DNA of 8,660 nt from a bacterium (lineage in GTDB: Bacteria > Vulcanimicrobiota > Vulcanimicrobiia > Vulcanimicrobiales > Vulcanimicrobiaceae), in contig JAKAPO010000081.1 in the NCBI GenBank assembly GCA_021807065.1, positions 1 through 8,660 on the forward strand, read 5' to 3'. Shown here piece by piece: positions 1 through 5,837 of this stretch. The notes below the pieces were generated by a model that searched no databases, was not told the origin of the DNA, and worked only from the letters and a program-made list of their open reading frames with translations. The first letter of the stretch is position 1; each line of letters opens with the position of its first letter. Both the position numbers and the translations under genes were made by a program.

Positions 1-310
1 ATCTGATCGCGAGCAGCGTGATACCCGTGAGCCACGTTGTGTACGCCTCCCACTGAAACCAATGCAGATGCTTCGGCAGCGGTTCGTTCTTCGGTCCGGT
101 GAGAAACTTTTGGTTATGGTAGAAGCCGCCGCCGTGCACCGACCACAACTCCCCGAGAACCCCGTCCTCTGCGTCGCCTTTGCGGACGGGAGGCATCAAA
201 TTGTTGTCGAGCCAGACGAAGTAGAACGAAGCGCCGATCCACATGATACCAGCCGTAAAGTGCGTCCACCGCACGATTAGGTCGAGCCAGCTCTGCACGT
301 ACCCGCTCAT
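1..310 (-). CDS. puuD: Urate oxidase, membrane cytochrome c type (urate hydroxylase), N-terminal part
   Basis: Partial gene: the first 103 codons are present and the rest lies beyond the left edge. Reading from ATG at 310, residues 8-34 form a hydrophobic first membrane segment containing the stretch GIMWIGASFYFVWLDN. Next come GELWSVHGGGFYH (residues 53-65), then HLHWFQWEAYTTWLTG (81-96), which begins the second membrane segment. These are the characteristic N-terminal blocks of PuuD-type urate oxidases, in which an integral-membrane domain is followed by a C-terminal cytochrome c domain. Known family role: oxidation of urate to 5-hydroxyisourate in the cytoplasmic membrane, with electrons passed to the respiratory chain instead of to O2 directly. 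The start codon overlaps the uraD stop (ATGA), so translation is probably coupled to uraD. The nearest purine-rich SD-like stretch (AAAGGA) is about 12 nt upstream, which is long. Whether the cytochrome c domain is present cannot be seen here. Confidence 0.93.
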   Translation of the reverse strand, partial: MSGYVQSWLDLIVRWTHFTAGIMWIGASFYFVWLDNNLMPPVRKGDAEDGVLGELWSVHGGGFYHNQKFLTGPKNEPLPKHLHWFQWEAYTTWLTGITLLAIR

Positions 311-813
311 TCGCCGATAACGTCCTTTAGCCGGAGCCGTGCGATCTTGACGATCTCGGCAAGGGCAGCATCGATCTCCGTCGTACGGTCGTTGGTCAGC
401 CGCCGTTCCAAGGCAGCAACGATCGCGTCCCTCGTCTGTTCGCGAGCGCAGATGACGAACGGAAATCCGAAGCGCTCGCGATAGGCCGCATTCAGCTCGT
501 CGAATCGCGCGATCTCCTGCGGCGTCAGGCGGTCGAGACCGGCTGCGGCCTGTTCCTGCATGGCTGTCGTGCCCAGGCGTCGCTCGCGCGCAAGTCTTCC
601 GGCGAGATCGGGATGTGCGGCGATGAGCGCGACGCGTCGCTCCTCCGGCGCCGCTTCGACCTCCGCAACCATCGCCGCCAGCAGCAGGCCGGCATCACGA
701 AACGGGCGCTTCGACCATGCCGCCTCGGCAATCCACGGTGCGTTCTCAAAAGTGAAACCGACCGCCGCGACGAAGGCGGCGCGGTCGGCTGCATTGAGCT
801 GATCGATCGTCAT
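307..813 (-). CDS. uraD: 2-oxo-4-hydroxy-4-carboxy-5-ureidoimidazoline (OHCU) decarboxylase
   Basis: A protein of 168 residues, the normal length for a stand-alone OHCU decarboxylase. The family converts OHCU to (S)-allantoin, the last of the three steps that degrade urate. Visible hallmarks are the N-terminus MTIDQLNAADRAAFVAA, the catalytic-His block AAHPDLAGR with His at residue 67, EQAAAGLD with Glu at 87, and the C-terminal block RFGFPFVICAR followed by ERRLTN. The frame stays open upstream to 849, but the ATG at 813 matches where family members begin. It also has AGGA placed 5 nt upstream, so I chose it. The 3' end overlaps puuD by 4 bp, giving a uraD-puuD operon that pairs the enzyme opening the urate pathway with the one closing it. 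The gene diverges from the deaminase gene across only 28 bp, so its promoter must overlap that coding region or lie within the short gap. Confidence 0.95.
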   Translation of the reverse strand: MTIDQLNAADRAAFVAAVGFTFENAPWIAEAAWSKRPFRDAGLLLAAMVAEVEAAPEERRVALIAAHPDLAGRLARERRLGTTAMQEQAAAGLDRLTPQEIARFDELNAAYRERFGFPFVICAREQTRDAIVAALERRLTNDRTTEIDAALAEIVKIARLRLKDVIGE

Positions 814-841
814 CTTGTTCCTATGGAGACTCTTCGCTGCG

Positions 842-2209
842 ATGGCCACGCTCCTTCTCCGTCACGCTGCGCTGCTTGCGACATTCGACGACGCGGATCG
901 CGTTTTCGAGGACGGCGCGCTCTTCGCACGCGACGGCGTCATCGAAGCGCTCGGCGCCACCACCGCGTTGCCGGGCACCGCAGATGAAATCATCGACGCG
1001 AACGGGATGGCCGTGTTACCCGGATTCGTTTGCGCGCACCATCACTTCTATCAGACCCTGACCCGTAACGTTCCCGCAGCCCAAGACACCGAACTGTTCC
1101 ATTGGCTCGAAGTTCACTACCCGATCTGGTCCCGTCTGGACGCGCAGGCGATTCGAACGAGTACCGCGGTTGCGATTGCGGAGCTGATGCTCTCCGGCTG
1201 CACGACCGCCGCCGACCATTGCTATATCTGGCCCAACGATGCGCGGGTCGACGATGAGATCGCGGTCGCACGCCGGATGGGATTTCGACTTCACGCTTCG
1301 CGCGGAGCGATGTCGATCGGCAAGTCGCGCGGTGGGTTGCCGCCGGATGGCGCCGTCGAGGACGAGGCGGCGATCCTGGCCGACTGCGAGCGCATCGCCG
1401 ACGCCTACCACGACGCGCAACGCTTCGCGATGACGCGCATCGTCATCGCGCCCTGTTCGCCGTTCTCCGTATCGCCGGAGCTGATGCGGGCGAGCGCACA
1501 GCTCGCTCGCAAGCGCGGCCTAACGCTGCACACCCATCTCTGCGAAACCATCGACGAAGAGCGCTACTGCCTCGAACGCTACGCGCAACGCCCGGTCGAG
1601 TTCGCGCAGTCGCTGGGCTGGAGCGGCATGGACGTCTGGTTCGCTCACGCCATCCACATGCAGCGCGAGGAGATCGAGCGTCTCGGCGCGAGCGGCACGG
1701 GCGTCGCGCATTGCCCAACATCGAACATGAGGCTCGGGTCGGGGGTCGCACCGCTACGCGCGCAGATAGAGAGCGGCATGCGGGTTGGGCTCGGCGTCGA
1801 TGGTTCCGCATCGAACGATTCATCGAACATGCTCGACGAGGCCCGCCATGCGATGCTCTTGCAACGCCTCGCTCGCGCCGTGCTTCCCGGTCAGGGCGCT
1901 ATGCTCACCGCACACGAAGCGCTCCGTCTGGCGACGCGCGGCGGAGCCTCCGTCCTCGGACGCGACGACGTCGGCGTGCTCGCGCCGAACATGGCCGCCG
2001 ACTTCATCGGCATCCGCCTCGACGGCATCGAAACCGCCGGCGGCGTGCACGACCCGCTCGCGTCGTTACTCTTCTGCCGCATCCCTCGCGTCGACCTCAC
2101 CGTCATCGCCGGTAAGATCAAGGTCCGCGACGGCACGCTCGTCGGCGTCGACGTCCCGGCGCTCGTCGCAAAACACAACGCCGCTGCCAGTAAACTCCTT
2201 GCGTCATAA
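842..2209 (+). CDS. 8-oxoguanine deaminase (zinc amidohydrolase)
   Basis: A 455-residue amidohydrolase-superfamily protein. Numbered from ATG 842, it shows the metal-binding HxH in CAHHHFYQTLTRN (His66-68), GCTTAADHCYIWPN (119-132), HTHLCETIDEE with metal His and catalytic Glu (230-240), AHAIH (268-272), GVAHCPTSNMRLGSG and GVDGSASNDSSNML with the catalytic Asp at 320. The combination TAADHCYIWPN, NMRLGSG and GVDGSASND is the signature of the 8-oxoguanine deaminase group typified by Pseudomonas aeruginosa Pa0142. That group deaminates 8-oxoguanine to urate and can also act on guanine. Genes of this type are often misnamed as atrazine chlorohydrolase/AtzB-like enzymes. An in-frame TTG at 815 could add 9 residues, but the segment MATLLLRHAALLATFDD fits the family start, so ATG 842 is preferred. 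A GGAG lies 13 nt upstream, a weak spacing. The 3' end overlaps the dehydrogenase gene on the other strand by 6 bp. A plain guanine deaminase activity cannot be excluded. Confidence 0.88.
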   Translation: MATLLLRHAALLATFDDADRVFEDGALFARDGVIEALGATTALPGTADEIIDANGMAVLPGFVCAHHHFYQTLTRNVPAAQDTELFHWLEVHYPIWSRLDAQAIRTSTAVAIAELMLSGCTTAADHCYIWPNDARVDDEIAVARRMGFRLHASRGAMSIGKSRGGLPPDGAVEDEAAILADCERIADAYHDAQRFAMTRIVIAPCSPFSVSPELMRASAQLARKRGLTLHTHLCETIDEERYCLERYAQRPVEFAQSLGWSGMDVWFAHAIHMQREEIERLGASGTGVAHCPTSNMRLGSGVAPLRAQIESGMRVGLGVDGSASNDSSNMLDEARHAMLLQRLARAVLPGQGAMLTAHEALRLATRGGASVLGRDDVGVLAPNMAADFIGIRLDGIETAGGVHDPLASLLFCRIPRVDLTVIAGKIKVRDGTLVGVDVPALVAKHNAAASKLLAS

Positions 2210-4396
2210 AGGTTGGCCACGCTGCAACGGCGACACGGTGGCTGCGCGGATCGCGTTCAGAACACGCTCTGGCGTCATCGGTAGGTCACTCACCCAAGCA
2301 CCGGTAGCATCGTGGACTGCGGCCGCAACGGCCGCGGCGAACGGCACGAGCGCCATCTCGGCCATCCCTCGCGCGCCGTACGGACCATTGGGATCGGGGT
2401 TCTCGACGATGACGGGATGGACTTCGGGCATGTCGAGCGCAGTCGGCAAGAGATAGGTCGACAGATAGGGCGTAACGATTCGCCCGCGCTCGCAGATGAA
2501 GTTCTCGGTGAGCGCAAGGCCGATTCCCTGCGCGATCGCTCCTTCGATCTGTCCTTCGACCTGCTGCTTGTTGATCGCGCGGCCGACATCGTGCACGCTG
2601 ATTGCGCGTAGCACGCGCACGAGACCGGTTCGGACGTCGACCTCGACTTCCACCGCCTGCGCGACGTAGCCGTAACAATAGTTCGGCACGCCGTCGCCGG
2701 TTTCGAGGTCGAGCGGCGTGGTGCGCGGCGGACGATACTGCACCGTTGCCGCTGGAACTTCACCGGCAAGCCATCGGCGTCGCGCCTCTTCGCACGCATC
2801 TTTCACCGCTCTGCCGCCCACCAGCGTCATGCGCGACGCAGAGGCAGAACCCGCATTCGGAGACTCGTTGGAATCGTCGGTAACCATCGTCACGCATTCG
2901 AGGTCGAGGTCGAGCGTCTCGGCCGCAATCTGGCGCAGAGCCAGATGAGAACCTTGTCCGACGTCGGCGGTGCCGATGCGCACCCGCGCGCCGCGAATCG
3001 AAACCCCGTGAACGTCCAACTCGACCGTGGCTGTCGCCTGTTCCGGGAACCCAAACGAGTAGCCGACGTTCTTGATGCCGCAGGCCATCCCGATTCCCCG
3101 GCGCAGTGGTGAGACAGCTCCGTTGTGGAACGGCGCCGGCAGCATCGATCGCGCCTCGTCGAGACAACGCTCGAAGACGTCGCGCACGCTCACGCCGTAG
3201 GGCAGCAGACGCCCGGTCGATTCCGTGTCTCCCTCGCGATAGAGGTTCCTCCGGCGAATCTCCACCGGATCCAAGCCGAGCGCATCGGCAAGGCGCGTTA
3301 CCATCGACTCTGCTGCAAAGTGGGCCTGCGGCGCCCCAAAGCCGCGCATCGCACCACAAGGAACGTTGTTCGTGTAGCAGACGATACCGTCGGTCGCAAC
3401 ATTCGCGATCGCGTACGGGCCCGCGGCGAAAATTGTGGCGCACTTCAGCACTTCGACCGACGTCGACGCGTATGCGCCGCCGTCGGCGACCAGACGCGTC
3501 TGTGCGGCGACGATCGTGCCGTCGCGTTTTGCCGCCCATCTGCTCGTGATGTAGAACGGGTGGCGCTTGTGGTGGCCGATGATCGACTCTTCCCGGCTCC
3601 ATCGCATCGCGACGGGGACCCTCAGTTTCCACGCCGCCAGCGCAACCAGCGGCGGCAGCGAGAGATCCTCGCGGCCTCCGAACGCGCCGCCGATCTTTGC
3701 GTAGCGGATGACGACCTGTTCCTCCGGCATCGCGAACATCGCCGCAATTTGGCGTCGGTCTTCGTGCAGCCATTGTCCCGCGGTTTCGAGCACGAGTCTC
3801 CCCTGCTCGTCCCAATACGCGATGCCCGCATCGGGCTGAAGATAGGCATGCTCCTGCCATGCAGTTGAAAACGCGCCTTCGACGACCACGTCGGCCTGCG
3901 CAAACGCTTTATCGACGTCGCCCTTCCGTATCTTTTGGTGCAGCAGGACGTTCGGACGATCATCGTGCACTCGCGCAGATTCCGGCTCGAGCGCTTCGCG
4001 CGGATCGGTGACGATCGGCAGGTCCTCGTATTCGACCCGCACCGCCACAGCACCGGCGGCCGCGATCTCCGGTGTCTCCCCGACGACCAACGCGACGCGA
4101 TCGCCGACGAAGCGCACGCGGTCCTCGCAGAGCAGCGGCTGATCCGCTTCGATCAAGCCGAAACGGTTGTACGGAACGTCGGCAGCCGTGAGCACCGCGC
4201 GTATGCCCCCGATGCGCTGCGCCTCCGATGCATCGACGCGCAGGATGCGCGCGCTCGGTCGATGCGCGAAGACCGCCTTAGCGTGCAGCATGCCCGGCCG
4301 GAAGAGATCTGCCGGATAGCGCGCGGCGCCCGTGACTTTGTCGAGTGCGTCCGGCCGGGGAATCGGCGAGCCGATTCTAGGGGAGCCCTTCGTCAC
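2204..4396 (-). CDS. Xanthine dehydrogenase, molybdenum-cofactor-binding subunit
   Basis: A 730-residue large subunit of the xanthine oxidase family (PucD/XdhB-like). From GTG 4396, the N-terminal a/b hammerhead runs from about residue 15 (DALDKVTGAARYPADL) to 130. The molybdopterin-binding region follows, with GGAFGGRED (236-244; Glu243 corresponds to the substrate-binding Glu of XDH), CGAMRGFGAPQ (347-357; Arg351 corresponds to the substrate-positioning Arg of XDH), GTADVGQGS (475-483), a SASAS-type loop near 518, and the catalytic-base loop GARGMAE with Glu680. The Glu/Arg pair and the RGFG motif favour purine over aldehyde or CO substrates. Known role: hydroxylation of hypoxanthine/xanthine to urate, with electrons passed to the FeS/FAD subunit. 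The frame is open upstream to 4747, but that stretch overlaps the upstream gene and has no family similarity. GTG 4396 overlaps the upstream stop as GTGA and has GAGG 7 nt upstream. The exact substrate is inferred from the purine neighbours. Confidence 0.93.
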   Translation of the reverse strand: MTKGSPRIGSPIPRPDALDKVTGAARYPADLFRPGMLHAKAVFAHRPSARILRVDASEAQRIGGIRAVLTAADVPYNRFGLIEADQPLLCEDRVRFVGDRVALVVGETPEIAAAGAVAVRVEYEDLPIVTDPREALEPESARVHDDRPNVLLHQKIRKGDVDKAFAQADVVVEGAFSTAWQEHAYLQPDAGIAYWDEQGRLVLETAGQWLHEDRRQIAAMFAMPEEQVVIRYAKIGGAFGGREDLSLPPLVALAAWKLRVPVAMRWSREESIIGHHKRHPFYITSRWAAKRDGTIVAAQTRLVADGGAYASTSVEVLKCATIFAAGPYAIANVATDGIVCYTNNVPCGAMRGFGAPQAHFAAESMVTRLADALGLDPVEIRRRNLYREGDTESTGRLLPYGVSVRDVFERCLDEARSMLPAPFHNGAVSPLRRGIGMACGIKNVGYSFGFPEQATATVELDVHGVSIRGARVRIGTADVGQGSHLALRQIAAETLDLDLECVTMVTDDSNESPNAGSASASRMTLVGGRAVKDACEEARRRWLAGEVPAATVQYRPPRTTPLDLETGDGVPNYCYGYVAQAVEVEVDVRTGLVRVLRAISVHDVGRAINKQQVEGQIEGAIAQGIGLALTENFICERGRIVTPYLSTYLLPTALDMPEVHPVIVENPDPNGPYGARGMAEMALVPFAAAVAAAVHDATGAWVSDLPMTPERVLNAIRAATVSPLQRGQPL

Positions 4397-5802
4397 GCCG
4401 GAACCTCGTCGGGCCGCGATCGTTGCAACGCCGCCGCCTCCATGGCGTCGAGAATCTTCCGATATCCCGTGCAGCGGCAGAGATTCCCGCTGATGGCGGT
4501 CTGGCATTCCGCTCGCGTCGGCTCGGCACGCTCCGCGAGCACCTTCGCTCCGGCCATGAGCATACCGGGAATACAGAATCCGCATTGCACCGCACCACGT
4601 GCGATGTACGCCTGCTGTAATGCGTGCAATCCGCGCTCGTCCGCAAGCCCTTCGATGGTCGTGATCTGCGCGCCGTTCGCCTGCATCGCCGGAACGAGGC
4701 ACGACATGACCGCCCTGCCGTTGAGCCAAATCGTGCACGCGCCGCATTCCCCTTCTGCGCAGCCTTCCTTCGCACCGGTGTAGCCGGCGTCGCGCAACGC
4801 ATCGAGCAGCGTCTTGCGCATTGCGGTGGGAAGTTCGCGCTCGCTACCGTTGATGCGCGCGACGACGCGCTCGCCGGATGCGTTTTCGCTCGCCCAGCGA
4901 GGCACGGGCGTCTCGAGGAGTATCGGATTCTCGGGAAAACCGTCCGCTTCGCGCCCCTCCGCAATCGCCTCCAGCGCCTGGCGGAGAAGCGCTTCGACCG
5001 TGTCGCGCCGATAGGCGGCGGAGGAACGCAGATCGTTGATGGGTGCGATTTCGCGTGCTGCCGTCTCCGCAGCGCGGGCGATGCTAAGTGCATCGAGCTT
5101 GCTGCCGACGAGTGCGCTCTCGATATCGCGCATGCGGATCACCGTTGGCGCAACGCAGCCAAGCGCAACGCGCGCAGAGACGACCTCTGCGCCGTGTAAC
5201 TCGACGACGACTGCAACGTTGACGACCGAGATGGCTTGCGCGCGCCGCAAACCGAGTTTCAGGAAGATGCCGCGCCGATTCCTCAGCCCGCCAAAACGGA
5301 TTTCTCGAACGATCTCGCCGGGACCGAGCGCCGTCCTACGGAACGCGGGATAGAACTCGTCGAGGCCGATGCTACGCTCGCCGTCCGCGCTCGCGAGCAC
5401 GAGTTGTGCGTCGAGCGCGAGGAGAGGCACGATCGTGTCGTTCGCCGGCGAGGCTGTCACGAGATTGCCAGCGATCGTGCCGCGCGTTCGAATCTGCGGC
5501 GCGCCGACCTCCATGCACGCCTGTGCCAGCGGCAGTGCGTCACGCCGTGCGTCGGGCGATGCAAGGACGTCGTTATGCGTCGCAAGCGCACCGAGTGCAA
5601 ACGTCGCGCCATCGTATCGCAGGTAGCGCAACTCGCTCTCGAGCGCAGTGAGGTCTATCAGTTGCCGCGCAGGTTTGACGCCGCGCTGCTGCTCGACGAC
5701 CAGATCGGTGCCGCCCGCAACGAGACGCGTCCCCGCAGGGGCGTCGCGCCAGGCGCGAAGGGCCGAAGCAAGGCTCTCCGGCCGGTAGACTGACGACCAC
5801 AC
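4393..5802 (-). CDS. Xanthine dehydrogenase FAD-binding / [2Fe-2S] fused subunit (FAD domain N-terminal)
   Basis: A 469-residue electron-transfer subunit. Residues 1-170 form the FAD-binding (CoxM/PucC-like) domain, with AGGTDL (29-34) and TIAGNLVTASPANDT (109-123). Residues about 175-285 are the FAD C-terminal domain. A linker (about 286-312) leads to a plant-type ferredoxin domain with Cys348, Cys353, Cys356 and Cys368. Last comes the second [2Fe-2S] helical domain, with Cys407, Cys410, Cys442 and Cys444 (QCGFC...LCRC). All eight cluster cysteines are present, so it should be functional. In the usual single-chain XdhA, the [2Fe-2S] part is N-terminal and the FAD part C-terminal; in B. subtilis-type systems PucC and PucE are separate. 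Here PucC- and PucE-like parts are joined in the reverse order. The start is GTG 5802, giving MWSSVYRPESLASAL as expected for the FAD domain; the Shine-Dalgarno is weak. The gene is translationally coupled to the Mo subunit and lies 35 bp after the regulator. Confidence 0.93.
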   Translation of the reverse strand: MWSSVYRPESLASALRAWRDAPAGTRLVAGGTDLVVEQQRGVKPARQLIDLTALESELRYLRYDGATFALGALATHNDVLASPDARRDALPLAQACMEVGAPQIRTRGTIAGNLVTASPANDTIVPLLALDAQLVLASADGERSIGLDEFYPAFRRTALGPGEIVREIRFGGLRNRRGIFLKLGLRRAQAISVVNVAVVVELHGAEVVSARVALGCVAPTVIRMRDIESALVGSKLDALSIARAAETAAREIAPINDLRSSAAYRRDTVEALLRQALEAIAEGREADGFPENPILLETPVPRWASENASGERVVARINGSERELPTAMRKTLLDALRDAGYTGAKEGCAEGECGACTIWLNGRAVMSCLVPAMQANGAQITTIEGLADERGLHALQQAYIARGAVQCGFCIPGMLMAGAKVLAERAEPTRAECQTAISGNLCRCTGYRKILDAMEAAALQRSRPDEVPA

Positions 5803-5837
5803 GGCAAGCCACTTTATCGAGAGAGGGGAGCCGACCT

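Noticed and set aside
307..849. Longer uraD starting at 849 with 12 extra residues.
   Set aside because: The extra residues do not resemble the family, whereas ATG 813 has a well-placed AGGA and the expected N-terminus.
2210..2245. GCCAC...GTGGC inverted repeat after the deaminase stop as a terminator.
   Set aside because: The arms are only 5 bp with a long loop, no T tract follows, and it lies inside the dehydrogenase coding sequence.
4397..4747. Possible 117-residue N-terminal extension of the molybdenum subunit in an open frame.
   Set aside because: It overlaps the conserved [2Fe-2S] domain of the upstream gene in another frame, is rich in Arg/His/Gly with no family similarity, and the GTGA junction with GAGG gives a better start at 4396.
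3125..4783. Long open frames on the plus strand opposite the dehydrogenase genes.
   Set aside because: They are antisense to well-conserved genes, rich in Arg/Ala/Ser, and lack recognisable domains; this is typical of high-GC shadow frames.
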